From: a virus
Length of the DNA: 64,000 nucleotides
Direction: 5' to 3' (one strand)
Virus record (IMG/VR): IMGVR_UViG_3300036715_001140
Coordinates: 82,794-146,793 of that record
The notes beneath the pieces are model-generated. The model saw only the letters and a program-made list of their open reading frames with translations. It was not told the DNA's origin and searched no databases. Positions 48,947 to 58,264 of the stretch are shown one piece after another. Position 1 is the first letter of the stretch, and each line of letters begins with the position of its first letter. The position numbers and the translations under genes were made by a program.

Positions 48947-49246
48947 TTAATAAAGAGTTTGATGAAAATTATAGCCGCAACGAGTACAAGTCAGGTCAAT
49001 ACAGCCACTATCAGGACCACCATAACTATCATCCATTAAAGCATGACCTTTAAAATGACAAATGGTAAGATTAAAAATCATTTGGATAGTAGTAAGAGTT
49101 ATTGTGAATAAACGGCTGCGATACTGAACTTCAGACCACTCAATTGGATAACCATATTCATCACACACATAACCATGCTCTTGGTCGTTAAAGGTTGAAA
49201 ACACATAAGCCAAATACTCATAAATATGTTTGATATAAGTTTTCAT
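48947..49246 (-). CDS. Hypothetical protein with C-terminal zinc site
   Basis: About 99 residues from ATG at 49246 (AGGAGAGAACA upstream). CHFKGHAL, CIDLTCTRCGY at the end suggest a metal site. Similar short proteins occur in phages; function unknown. Confidence 0.6.
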   Translation of the reverse strand: MKTYIKHIYEYLAYVFSTFNDQEHGYVCDEYGYPIEWSEVQYRSRLFTITLTTIQMIFNLTICHFKGHALMDDSYGGPDSGCIDLTCTRCGYNFHQTLY

Positions 49247-49260
49247 CTTGTTCTCTCCTA

Positions 49261-49527
49261 TCATAGGATGTCTGAAATAGTCTTATCACTCAAAGAGACA
49301 ATCTGTGTTTGCTCAAATTGTATCTCAGTTAATGATCTTGTAATACCTCTAAGTGAAAATTCTCCTTTATACAATGGAGATCTTTTTTCAATATAAGTTA
49401 TAACAACTTTTTCATTATCAGCATCCTCAAATTGAACCTCTACTACTGAGCCAAGTCTTATCTGACTCAGTTTAATGTCAAGAGGCAGCCCATTATTTAT
49501 TACTGGATCATTCCATCTCTTTTCCAT
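49261..49527 (-). CDS. Hypothetical protein
   Basis: 88 residues, beta-rich (RLGSVVEVQFEDADNEKVVI). Resembles a small SH3-like or Sm-like barrel but no family is certain. Overlaps the long form of the next gene. Confidence 0.6.
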   Translation of the reverse strand: MEKRWNDPVINNGLPLDIKLSQIRLGSVVEVQFEDADNEKVVITYIEKRSPLYKGEFSLRGITRSLTEIQFEQTQIVSLSDKTISDIL

Positions 49528-49579
49528 ATCGTTTATCCTTTCTGATTAGAAGAAGCATTGATTACTGTCAACTCTAAAA

Positions 49580-49810
49580 CTATTCCAGGTCTCGTTTACA
49601 CATAAGATCAGCTTCATATGCATCTAAAAGCATTAAAGCAGAAGTTGCATTATTTAATAGTTGATGAAGAAATTGAACATCACTTATATACCCTTCACAG
49701 TACTGATAATATCTATCTTCATTGTTATTTCTAGTAGTCTCAATAATGTTGTTACGAACTTTGTTCGGTGTCTGTGGGACTAATAACTCTTTAAATTGTT
49801 TTTTTGGCAT
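49580..49810 (-). CDS. Hypothetical protein
   Basis: About 76 residues from ATG at 49810, preceded by AAGGAGA at eight bases. Acidic C-terminal helix. Not recognised. Confidence 0.6.
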   Translation of the reverse strand: MPKKQFKELLVPQTPNKVRNNIIETTRNNNEDRYYQYCEGYISDVQFLHQLLNNATSALMLLDAYEADLMCKRDLE

Positions 49811-49856
49811 AATCATTCTCCTTTTGGTTAATCTACGTAATCACACTTCACCCAAG

Positions 49857-50066
49857 CTATAGAACCTTTCTGAGATTGCTGCTGTATATCTCTTTATTAT
49901 AAGGACATGTCGGATTATAATCGACTAATTTACATACTATATCTTTGTCGTCTTCTGAACACTGACTAAATGGATACCATCCGTCTTCTGTAAGAATGAC
50001 TAATCCAAAGATTAAATCGCTACCTACACTTATTCTGCCGTTAGTGAAAATGTTTTGTGGTTGCAT
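49857..50066 (-). CDS. Hypothetical protein
   Basis: 69 residues (MQPQNIFTNG...). GGGAG precedes the start. It is the first gene after promoter module copy 2. Not recognised. Confidence 0.6.
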   Translation of the reverse strand: MQPQNIFTNGRISVGSDLIFGLVILTEDGWYPFSQCSEDDKDIVCKLVDYNPTCPYNKEIYSSNLRKVL

Positions 50067-50128
50067 AATTTTCTCCCTTCAATATTTTTACAACTCTTAT
50101 TCGACATTTTTTTGATATTTGTGCTTCA

Positions 50129-50203
50129 CCTTATATTAACATAAAAAATGTCTATTTGCAAATATTTTTTGCTAAAAATAAAGAAAAATTACTACAAACT
50201 CTT
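50129..50203 (-). promoter_or_regulatory. Promoter module, copy 2
   Basis: 75 bases nearly identical to 47037-47111. Here the -35 is TTGCAA and the -10 TAATAT. It precedes the 69-residue gene by about 60 bases. Confidence 0.6.
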
Positions 50204-50219
50204 GTGTTTTAGATACAAA

Positions 50220-50245
50220 AAAAGCACCGAAATTTCGGTGCTTTT
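50220..50245 (-). terminator. Intrinsic terminator
   Basis: Perfect stem AAAAGCACCGAAA / TTTCGGTGCTTTT with T-runs on both strands, directly after the radical SAM gene. Confidence 0.9.
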
Positions 50246-50257
50246 TCAAGTACTTAC

Positions 50258-50941
50258 CTATTTCCAATCAAATATATCTAAATCACATGATTTACATAGG
50301 TCAATTGGTTTGAATTTATACACAACTCCATTCAATAAATCATCTACTGTTAAACCTAAATTCTGGTCTTCAACTGAAATACAACAAGTATTTATGTTTC
50401 CATTTGGTAATATTACATAAGCATCTTCATCTCTATAAATGCAATGGTTGGTTACCTTTTTGAAGCTATTAATACTATCTACTTGACCTGCAAAATTATG
50501 ATTTATCTCTCTACCCCATATTTCTAAAGTATCTAAAAAATCAAGAAGCCCACGTTTCTTATAAAGGTCTAGTTTTTCTTTAATTTTTGATTCTACACAA
50601 GTATGAACTGATACAATTAGATGTTTTAAACCTGCAACCTTTAATTTAGTAAGCATAAATTCTGTCATTAAAACAAAATTGGTTGAAAAACGAACCTTAA
50701 TTTGTTCTTCATTTATAGCATAATCTATAAAGGATACTAGTTCTGGATGTAGTAAAGGCTCACCAAAATTGTGTAGATTTAGAATATTAGTTCTACTAGG
50801 ATCTTGTTTAAACAATTGAACACACTTCTTAAAAGTCTCAAAGGACATAACCTGAGTTTTATCCCTTTTCATATTTGGTTGTGGACAATATTCACAAGTA
50901 AGATTGCAAGAACTTATAAGTTCTATCTGAGATAGTGGCAT
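50258..50941 (-). CDS. Radical SAM protein
   Basis: 227 residues. SCNLTCEYC gives the CxxxCxxC cluster site (Cys12, 16, 19). NFGEPLLHP follows as the GGE-like motif. The C-terminus has Cys at HCIY, INTCC and LCKSC, a short SPASM/twitch-type second cluster. Such enzymes modify peptides, RNA or nucleotides. It lies last in the QueC-like / phosphoribosyltransferase / HAD operon. It is shorter than most SPASM enzymes. The substrate is unknown. Confidence 0.85.
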   Translation of the reverse strand: MPLSQIELISSCNLTCEYCPQPNMKRDKTQVMSFETFKKCVQLFKQDPSRTNILNLHNFGEPLLHPELVSFIDYAINEEQIKVRFSTNFVLMTEFMLTKLKVAGLKHLIVSVHTCVESKIKEKLDLYKKRGLLDFLDTLEIWGREINHNFAGQVDSINSFKKVTNHCIYRDEDAYVILPNGNINTCCISVEDQNLGLTVDDLLNGVVYKFKPIDLCKSCDLDIFDWK

Positions 50942-50974
50942 TATTTATCCTTATCCTTATCCTTATTATACTAG

Positions 50975-51754
50975 TTAATGATATAGACTTCCGCCAAAAA
51001 GCCCTGTTTTTAATAAAGCTCTATTTGTCTCTTCAAATCTTTTTTCTGAGAATCTTCCAGAGTATATATTTGTTTCTAGTTCTTTCCTCATTGCTTTTAT
51101 GATATTTATACCATACTCATTTTTCTCTATTGGAGAATAGTATTTCTCATCTATATCATTATTTACCATTGATATCCAACGTTTAAAACAAGTAGAACAT
51201 ATCCCACAATTTAAATGTGTCTCATGATAACATGAGGTAGTATCAAGAATAAGTTCCTTTGAAATATTTAAAGTACCCAAAGCTAAAGAGACTATATCTG
51301 ATTTAGTATAATTACTAAATGGTGTATCTACTACCACGTTAAATCTCAAGGACTTCATGACATACGTTAAAACTGCACTGCTTAAATGAAAAAATTCAGG
51401 ATGTTTATCTCTTACTGCGGTTGGATTCATTTCTGTTTCTAATGCAGCTAACCAAATAATATCTCCTAATAAAGCCCCATAAAATGCAATAAGTAAATTA
51501 CGACCATAAACCTCTTGCTTAGTTAAAGTAGGTACGTTATTAAGATGTTCATGAGCTAAATCTGCTGTTACTTTTATTACATCATTACCATATAGTTTAT
51601 CTACAGCATTTAGTTCCTTACTCAGATAAGGCTGTCCATAGTTAAGAAACATAGGTACAACCTTAGAAAATCCTAACGTCAATGCATATCTATAGGCTAT
51701 ATAGCTATCAAGTCCTCCACTTACTGGTATACATACTGTTTTATCTATAAACAT
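50975..51754 (-). CDS. QueC-like PP-loop enzyme
   Basis: About 259 residues from ATG at 51754 (AAGGGT upstream, after the end of the preceding gene). SGGLDSYIAY at 12-21 is the PP-loop. NLLIAFYGALLG, then a C-terminal SCYHETHLNCGICSTCFKR zinc motif match QueC, which makes 7-cyano-7-deazaguanine. No QueD, QueE or FolE is in the window, so either they lie elsewhere or the enzyme acts on another amide substrate. Confidence 0.8.
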   Translation of the reverse strand: MFIDKTVCIPVSGGLDSYIAYRYALTLGFSKVVPMFLNYGQPYLSKELNAVDKLYGNDVIKVTADLAHEHLNNVPTLTKQEVYGRNLLIAFYGALLGDIIWLAALETEMNPTAVRDKHPEFFHLSSAVLTYVMKSLRFNVVVDTPFSNYTKSDIVSLALGTLNISKELILDTTSCYHETHLNCGICSTCFKRWISMVNNDIDEKYYSPIEKNEYGINIIKAMRKELETNIYSGRFSEKRFEETNRALLKTGLFGGSLYH

Positions 51755-51770
51755 AATATTACCCTTTTCA

Positions 51771-52262
51771 TTATAATATTTTAGCATCTAATTCTCCAGT
51801 CCTATTTCTAAATAATCCTCTATCACCTACTATTACTTTTTCAGATTGTTCATAAGGAAATACAATCCAACTACCAGTTTTTAAACCATAAAAATTAAAA
51901 GGATAGTCAAAATCTTTATCTACTAAGATAGGTACAAAATCGTAGATTGACTTTGAATATTTCTCACTAGAAGTAATAAACTTCTTTAGGGCTAAAAAGG
52001 TTCTACCTTCGGCAACCAAATCTTCAATAAAAATCAAAGGGTCTGAGTCCACATATCCAGGATATGGTATTAAAAGTTCATCCTTTGGAAAATAATAACC
52101 AATTTGAAGTCTTAACTTCTTTGCCATTATATGCGCTGCTGAAATACCTCCTCGGGAGATAGCTATTAAACCATTAGGCTGATATCTCTCGTTTATTTTC
52201 AACGCTAAATCAATGCAAAGTGCTTTAAACAACTCATGAGGTAATTCAATTTTTTCTGACAT
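51771..52262 (-). CDS. Phosphoribosyltransferase-like protein
   Basis: 163 residues with the type I PRTase fold: GLIAISRGGISAAHIMAKKL near 32-51 and the PRPP loop IFIEDLVAEGRTFLAL near 93-108. Purine-type (xanthine or hypoxanthine) enzymes are closest by pattern. It overlaps the HAD-like gene and the QueC-like gene, implying one operon and perhaps base-exchange chemistry. Confidence 0.8.
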   Translation of the reverse strand: MSEKIELPHELFKALCIDLALKINERYQPNGLIAISRGGISAAHIMAKKLRLQIGYYFPKDELLIPYPGYVDSDPLIFIEDLVAEGRTFLALKKFITSSEKYSKSIYDFVPILVDKDFDYPFNFYGLKTGSWIVFPYEQSEKVIVGDRGLFRNRTGELDAKIL

Positions 52263-52701
52263 TAGTATAATCTCCTAAAACTAAATTCTTCAAGCTATCA
52301 ACTAGGAAAGTTTCAAAATGTACTATTATGCATTTATTAATTTTTTCTCTAATTTGAATAACCTGATGCATATCAGATTCAATAAATAGAGTAATTTGTG
52401 GATTATCATTCAATACTTTTATTTTATACTCAGAAGAATATTTAATATTAGGGCAATCATGAAATACTTTTTTAGGCTTAAGTTTTGATTCAAATAACCA
52501 GGTTAAAGTTTCTATTTTAGCTTCTATCGGACGTCCAGTTATTATAAAATAATCAAAGTCAATAAGAGAAAATAAAGGTTTCAAGAAATTCGTTCTAGCA
52601 TAAATCATCTTATCTAAATCTTCTTGTTTAAAATGCATATCCGGAATAAAAACACCATCCAGATCAAATGCTACATTCGTTGTATCTAATGACGTACTCA
52701 T
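52246..52701 (-). CDS. HAD-like phosphatase
   Basis: 151 residues. VAFDLDGVFI near 11-20 holds the nucleophile Asp pair, FIITGRP near 53-59 is motif II, and FIESDMHQV near 103 is the acidic motif. Small HAD enzymes remove phosphate from nucleotides or sugars. It overlaps the PRTase gene. Confidence 0.8.
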   Translation of the reverse strand: MSTSLDTTNVAFDLDGVFIPDMHFKQEDLDKMIYARTNFLKPLFSLIDFDYFIITGRPIEAKIETLTWLFESKLKPKKVFHDCPNIKYSSEYKIKVLNDNPQITLFIESDMHQVIQIREKINKCIIVHFETFLVDSLKNLVLGDYTNVRKN

Positions 52702-53549
52702 TTTTTAGCTACTCTATTTTCTTTGTTATAAATTTCAGTAAAGCATTTTCCAGTAAGACTTTTTTTCTTCTGTTTCATTAAGACATTCATAATATACTTA
52801 ATTTCATAAGCATCTATCTCATTCTTTTTTGCTAAAGACTGAATAGAAATAACTTCTGATGATTTTCTACTATCGTATACTTTTTGTAAAACAGACTTAT
52901 ATTTCTGTCCTAGTTCAGATGTCAAAAGAGCTATTAGCTTTGTTCTAAATTGAGTACTAATCGTACCCCATTCGTAAGATTTCTTTAGCATGGATTCAAG
53001 ATCCGAAACTTTCATCTTAGATGAAGTTAAAAATTCAAATATTAATTGTTTAATCCTTATATGACCATCAGCTTTTACACTGTATAATAAGGTCATCATA
53101 GGATTTAACAATGATCCAGATTTAATACTATCAATTAATCTATATTTAAATTCTTTATCTATCTCTCTTACTTTACGTTTAGATGAAAAGGATTTATGTA
53201 GAAAACCGGATAAAACTTCCGGAGAAAGATCTTTATAAAAAGACTTTATAAGACAAGAAGTTTTACTATTTTTCATTAAGTCTAATAGATAAACATGACT
53301 CAAGGTTTTAGCTTGAACAGCAGAGCAAAACAAAAAAATGGTAGTTTCATTATAATTATCCGAATTGACTTTTTTAAGACTATTTAAAAAATCTGGAAAA
53401 GATAAAGCAAATAAAAATTTGCTTTTTGGTATTTTTGGATACTTTTTATTAATCTCTAATAATGAATACTTCACGTCCTTAACAATATCCGATAACAGAG
53501 ATATTATTGTATCTGGAACATTATTACATACGCAAATTACTTTAGCCAT
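52698..53549 (-). CDS. Hypothetical protein near clamp loader
   Basis: 283 residues, helical and basic, with MAKVICVCNNVPDTIISLLS at the start. The architecture (alpha/beta first part, helical second part) could fit a clamp-loader delta subunit, but no motif proves it. It lies directly downstream of SbcC. Overlaps the HAD gene start. Confidence 0.5.
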   Translation of the reverse strand: MAKVICVCNNVPDTIISLLSDIVKDVKYSLLEINKKYPKIPKSKFLFALSFPDFLNSLKKVNSDNYNETTIFLFCSAVQAKTLSHVYLLDLMKNSKTSCLIKSFYKDLSPEVLSGFLHKSFSSKRKVREIDKEFKYRLIDSIKSGSLLNPMMTLLYSVKADGHIRIKQLIFEFLTSSKMKVSDLESMLKKSYEWGTISTQFRTKLIALLTSELGQKYKSVLQKVYDSRKSSEVISIQSLAKKNEIDAYEIKYIMNVLMKQKKKSLTGKCFTEIYNKENRVAKK

Positions 53550-53574
53550 TTCTTATATTCCTCCTATTATATAT

Positions 53575-55905
53575 TTACAGTATACTATTTAAGCTCTCTT
53601 CTAATTTTGATTCTTCACCATCTTTAACTACTGTTATATATCTTGCTCCTTCTATGTCTACATTTTTAGCAGTAGTTATGACACAGATTTTAGGAACTAC
53701 AGTTTGTAACATTGGTAGAAATTTTGTAAAGTACAACTTCTTTAAAGGCGGACCCATAAATGCATCAACTTCATCTAACACAATAGTATCAGTTCTTTTT
53801 CTTCTTGGAATTAAAGGAAGAATAGATAACAAAAGTAATAAGATAAAACAACTACTTTCTGCTCCACTAAGTTTGCTAATATCAGAAATAATACCTTTTC
53901 TATTAACATTTACAGCGAAGGAATTTTCTTCAATCTGAATTGAGAATTTGAAATTCTCTGCAAAAATTAATTGACTATATAGATTAAGGTTTGCTTCAAC
54001 CAAAGATGCAATCCTTTTCATAACTTCTACTTTTAGTCCTTTAGATGAATATGCTTTTATTAATGCTTCTAAAATAGGTAAGTCCTTTAATTCAGATCGC
54101 ATTTTGTCTAATTTTAACGTAATAGCGTCTAAAGACTCATGCACATCTGAGACTTGTTTTTGATCTGAAAGTAAAAGTGGTAAAGTCTCATTTAATCTAT
54201 TAATCTTTTTACTTAGAGTATTCTGTGATTTTTCTAATTCATTACATTCTTTATTCAGTATTTTTTCTTTAGATGTTATTTTATATATCTTAAGTTCTTC
54301 TTTTTTAAGTTCATCCAGCTCTTCTAATAAGGCTAGGAATTTATCACAGTCAGATATTCTTTTCTCTAACTCTTTTTCGGTAAAGTTTGATTCAGGTTTA
54401 TCTACAAGCTTAGGTTGATGTACTTTTTGTAAAAGTCTCTCTAATTTAAGAACTGAGTTTTCAAGCTCCTGATACTCAACTAATTCATCGTGTTCTTTTT
54501 CAAGCTTGTTCAAATTTAGGACTACTGATTCTAATTCTTCTTCACAACCTTTATACTTTTTAGCTTTAAGTTTAAGCTGCTTCAACTCAGATAAAATTTT
54601 CACTATTTTTAATTCTTTTTTACGTTTAGGTAATTCCGAATTAGCTTCTTCATAAATTTTACCTAAATCTTTTATATTAACCTTAGACTGACATAAAGGA
54701 CATTTATTTGTAACCAATTCGTTAGATAATGAGTTGTACAAAGATATTATTTGATTAAGCTCATTTATTCTAACAACTAATTCATCTTCTGTATGTTTAG
54801 GTTTATTGCCAGAAAGAGACGAGTCTAGTTCTTCATATGATCTTCTCAATTTTTCAAGTTCAATTTTATCTAATTTCAACTTTACTTTCTTGGTTTTAAG
54901 TTTCTCTATTTTTTCTTCTAGTTGTTCAAGGCTTGTTTTTGGTTTATTTAAATGTTGCAATTTTTTCTTTGTTTGCTTTAATTGTTTAGATAATTCTTCT
55001 GTATCTTTTATGTAACGATCAATAGCTCTTGAATACTCAGAATACTCTTGTAAACAGGACAATTGCTTTTTATACTCTAACTTTTTAACTTTTACTTTTT
55101 TGTAATCTTGCTCTCCATCTAATTTATTAAGCAAACTGTTTATACGTTTAACTAAAGTTAGATGAGCCTGTTTATGTGTTAAAGTTGTAGCCTGTGCTGT
55201 GTATTTTGTATTCAAGTCTTTTAACTCTTCTTCCAAAGAAGATAGTTCATTTTCTTTTTCAGAGGTCCAATTTAAAGACTTAAGCTTTTCAACTAATTCA
55301 GCATGATGTTCTTCCAAAGCTTCAAGTTTAGATTTCTTGTGTTTAAGTTCTCTTACTTGAGCTTGTAATAAAGTTTTTACATTGTCATAATGATTTAAGT
55401 TAAAAACTTCAGAAAAAAAGTCTTGTCTTTGTATGTTAGTACCACGCAAGAATAAATGTGGTCTTTGGATTGAAACGTAATCCTTTGTATAAAAGAGATC
55501 TTCAGAAATATCTAACAGTTCGCTTATTTTATCTTCTGCAATACTTGGAGTTCTAGGTTTTATTGAGTCTCCATCTTTAAGTATATCATAAACAATCGAC
55601 TTTCCTTTAGACTTCTGTTCTATAGTCCAAAGTACACTTCCTTTTTTAAAAGTAAAGCGTATTGTAGATGTGTTGGTGTTAAAGATAGATTTTTTGTCAT
55701 TCTTTTTAGCCAGGGGTGTAGTAAAATACAATACATTAGGAATGCATGAAAAAAGAAGTGACTTGCCTACACCATTAGTATTGGTTGGCAAGGATGTGTT
55801 GTTTTTATTCAAACCTCTAACTACAGTTATACCATTTTTAAAAAGAAATTTAACCTTCTTAAAATATAAGATATTTTGTAGTTCTAAAGATTTATATACT
55901 AGCAT
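53575..55905 (-). CDS. SbcC/Rad50-like ATPase (T4 gp46-like)
   Basis: 776 residues. Walker A TNTNGVGKS at 41-49, two long coiled-coil arms with a zinc hook CPLC near 402, and a C-terminal signature SKLSGAESSCF and Walker B TIVLDEVDAF. The fold tethers and processes DNA ends with the SbcD partner. In T4 the pair is essential for recombination and host-DNA degradation. Its start codon overlaps the DnaX stop. Confidence 0.92.
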   Translation of the reverse strand: MLVYKSLELQNILYFKKVKFLFKNGITVVRGLNKNNTSLPTNTNGVGKSLLFSCIPNVLYFTTPLAKKNDKKSIFNTNTSTIRFTFKKGSVLWTIEQKSKGKSIVYDILKDGDSIKPRTPSIAEDKISELLDISEDLFYTKDYVSIQRPHLFLRGTNIQRQDFFSEVFNLNHYDNVKTLLQAQVRELKHKKSKLEALEEHHAELVEKLKSLNWTSEKENELSSLEEELKDLNTKYTAQATTLTHKQAHLTLVKRINSLLNKLDGEQDYKKVKVKKLEYKKQLSCLQEYSEYSRAIDRYIKDTEELSKQLKQTKKKLQHLNKPKTSLEQLEEKIEKLKTKKVKLKLDKIELEKLRRSYEELDSSLSGNKPKHTEDELVVRINELNQIISLYNSLSNELVTNKCPLCQSKVNIKDLGKIYEEANSELPKRKKELKIVKILSELKQLKLKAKKYKGCEEELESVVLNLNKLEKEHDELVEYQELENSVLKLERLLQKVHQPKLVDKPESNFTEKELEKRISDCDKFLALLEELDELKKEELKIYKITSKEKILNKECNELEKSQNTLSKKINRLNETLPLLLSDQKQVSDVHESLDAITLKLDKMRSELKDLPILEALIKAYSSKGLKVEVMKRIASLVEANLNLYSQLIFAENFKFSIQIEENSFAVNVNRKGIISDISKLSGAESSCFILLLLLSILPLIPRRKRTDTIVLDEVDAFMGPPLKKLYFTKFLPMLQTVVPKICVITTAKNVDIEGARYITVVKDGEESKLEESLNSIL

Positions 55906-57093
55906 TTAGTCTTCCTGACGCTTCTTATGGGATAAAACATGAGAACATAATTCTCCAATGAATAAAGCTCTCTCATCTATATTGGACTGATTCATCTTTA
56001 TTTCAAGTTCATTTAATTTGAATAGAAGATCTAACATAATAGGAACTAATACTTTAAAGTCATAAGGAACTTTTGCCTCTTTTAAAAGATTCTGAAAGTC
56101 TCTAAAAGCATAAGACTTAAATCTCAAATTACCAGAGTAATCGTCAATTACAGACATTGAGATCCATCTCATCTTCATCATCAATTGTCTACAACTATCT
56201 ACCTTTGAAGCCTGTGAGGCTAAAGCTTTTATACCATTTCTTATATAAGCCACGGTAGCTCTAGCTGCGGATTTATCAATGGATGTTTCTAATGATGTAA
56301 CAAAAGTATCTACAATAGAAGATAGATCTGCTTTTTTAGTACCAGCTTTAGCAAATAAAACACCTTCTAAAATTGAAATTGCATCTCTTACCAGTCCATT
56401 AGAATAATTTGCAATAGTAGTAAGTAATTTTCTGCCTTCTTTGTTATCAAAGTCTTCGCCTTCTTTTTTAGCGATTACTATTAATCTATCTACAAGTTCT
56501 TCTGGATCCACTGGATGTAACTGTAGTTTAGTACATCTACTAAGAACCGCTGGTTTCATTTTCTCAGGGTTAGTAGTGCATAAAATAAATAATGTACCAG
56601 CAGGTGGTTCTTCTAAGGTTTTTAATAGAGCTTGTTCACTTGGTCCAGTTAAGTTATGACACTCGTCACCTACAATAACTCGCATATTAAATCTAGCTGC
56701 ATACCTAGCTTTTTGAACTAATGCTCTAGAATCATCTATTCCTCTATCAACACCCATATTTATTTCTGTAATATCTGGATGATTATCAATATCTATTTTG
56801 CAACTTGCACAAGTACCACAAGCATCATAAGTTTCACAATTTAAGTATCGTGCAAATACTCTAGCTAGTGTAGTTTTACCAAGACCTGGATCTCCTGTAA
56901 TTAAAATTGCACCAGGTAGCTTCTTTTTGGCTAACATACCTTTTAGTTTTAAAACAGCTTCTTGTTGTCCTACTATATCCTTAAAGGATTTTGGTCTCAC
57001 TCTAGAAGCTAAACTAGCACTAACCATAAGTTTAGCTTTAACTTCATCATTATGTTTATCGAGATCTACTTTTTCTGTTTTAACTTTAGCCAT
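55906..57093 (-). CDS. dnaX: Clamp-loader ATPase, DnaX-like
   Basis: 395 residues. RPKSFKDIVGQQEAV near 33-47, Walker A GDPGLGKT at 67-74, a four-cysteine zinc module (CETYDACGTCASC), a DECH Walker B and the SRC sensor in LSRCTKL identify bacterial gamma/tau rather than T4 gp44. The C-terminal domain is short, so tau extensions are absent. It should load a sliding clamp. Confidence 0.92.
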   Translation of the reverse strand: MAKVKTEKVDLDKHNDEVKAKLMVSASLASRVRPKSFKDIVGQQEAVLKLKGMLAKKKLPGAILITGDPGLGKTTLARVFARYLNCETYDACGTCASCKIDIDNHPDITEINMGVDRGIDDSRALVQKARYAARFNMRVIVGDECHNLTGPSEQALLKTLEEPPAGTLFILCTTNPEKMKPAVLSRCTKLQLHPVDPEELVDRLIVIAKKEGEDFDNKEGRKLLTTIANYSNGLVRDAISILEGVLFAKAGTKKADLSSIVDTFVTSLETSIDKSAARATVAYIRNGIKALASQASKVDSCRQLMMKMRWISMSVIDDYSGNLRFKSYAFRDFQNLLKEAKVPYDFKVLVPIMLDLLFKLNELEIKMNQSNIDERALFIGELCSHVLSHKKRQED

Positions 57094-57123
57094 TGTTTAT
57101 TTACTCCTTATTCTATATTTACA

Positions 57124-58167
57124 TTATTTTGTTTTAACTAATAATTCCTTAACTATTTCTACTCCTCTACGTCTTTCTTTTTTTGATAATCCTTCTTGTT
57201 TTAAGAACTCAAAAAGTCCCCATAAGGGATCATTTATTAATGAGTCTAAAACATTTGATCCTTCATACATTTCCTGAGGTAATTCTTTCGTATAGACAGA
57301 AAGTTCTTCTCCATTTTTACTACCTACTATAGTTATCACATTTGGATACTTTGTAGTTAAACTTGGTGGAACAACTATACCTTCAGAAATATGGAGTTTG
57401 TATAAAGTAGATTCATCTTTTGTTATTTTATCAAAATCATCTTTTACTTCTATATTTAGATTAACTAGTTCAAAGGAACAGTTATTTTTTATAAATTTTA
57501 TTTTCTTTCTTACCCATTTACCATTTTTAAACTTTACATTAGCGTGATACCATCCTTTAGGATTACGTTCTCCGAAAGTTGTCTGATATAAGCCTCCACA
57601 AAACCATGTATTTTCACCTACCTTCTGTTGTTTATGGATGTGACCGATAAAGTTTAAATTATTGGTTGTAGTTGTTTCTATTCCTGTTTTTACTTTTGTA
57701 TTGTTATCCCTAATTACACCAGCTGTCTCTAAATGAGCTATGTTTACCATTGGCTTCTTAGAAAATTTTGAACAAGGAAAAGGCATGAAGTTAAATGGAA
57801 TACCTTCAATAACGTCCTTATTAGGTTCAAACATAACTTTTACATTTGGCAAAATCTTTAAATCATGGCATAACTTTATTAAGTTTAGGCTGTTATTATC
57901 TGAATCTTCCACATCATGATTTCCTAGAATTATATAGATATTAAGTTCTTTAAAATCCAACAGCAAAGATATTAAAGACTTTATGTAGGAGTGTTCTGCA
58001 TTAGGAGAATCAAATAGATCTCCACCATGGATTACGGTTTTTATTCCATTTTTTACTGCATATTCTAATGGTTTTCTAAATTCATTAATGCAAATTTTAA
58101 GATGTGTATCAGGGAACAGTTTTTTAAGTTTTTGAAAATGAGTATCAGAAAAAAATATAAATTCCAT
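57124..58167 (-). CDS. SbcD/Mre11-like nuclease (T4 gp47-like)
   Basis: 347 residues. FFSDTHF at 5-11, HGGDLFDSP near 48, ILGNHDVED near 78, NIAHLE and FIGHIHKQ near 150-170 give the Mre11 di-manganese site. It partners SbcC two genes downstream. The clamp-loader gene lies between them, an unusual order. Confidence 0.92.
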   Translation of the reverse strand: MEFIFFSDTHFQKLKKLFPDTHLKICINEFRKPLEYAVKNGIKTVIHGGDLFDSPNAEHSYIKSLISLLLDFKELNIYIILGNHDVEDSDNNSLNLIKLCHDLKILPNVKVMFEPNKDVIEGIPFNFMPFPCSKFSKKPMVNIAHLETAGVIRDNNTKVKTGIETTTTNNLNFIGHIHKQQKVGENTWFCGGLYQTTFGERNPKGWYHANVKFKNGKWVRKKIKFIKNNCSFELVNLNIEVKDDFDKITKDESTLYKLHISEGIVVPPSLTTKYPNVITIVGSKNGEELSVYTKELPQEMYEGSNVLDSLINDPLWGLFEFLKQEGLSKKERRRGVEIVKELLVKTK

Positions 58168-58199
58168 AGTATCCTCATATTAAGCTATTATATTAAAAA

Positions 58200-58228
58200 C
58201 CCTGATGGGTAATATAACACCATCAGGG
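58200..58228 (-). terminator. Intrinsic terminator
   Basis: Perfect stem CCCTGATGG / CCATCAGGG followed by TTTTT on the minus strand, after the 133-residue gene and before SbcD. Confidence 0.9.
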
Positions 58229-58264
58229 CTTGAATTTACTACTAAATGCTAAGTTATTCTTCTG

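Noticed and set aside
50073-50126. Short frame MSNKSCKNIEGRKLC upstream of the 69-residue gene
   Set aside because: Lacks a ribosome binding site and overlaps the next gene's own site; probably chance.
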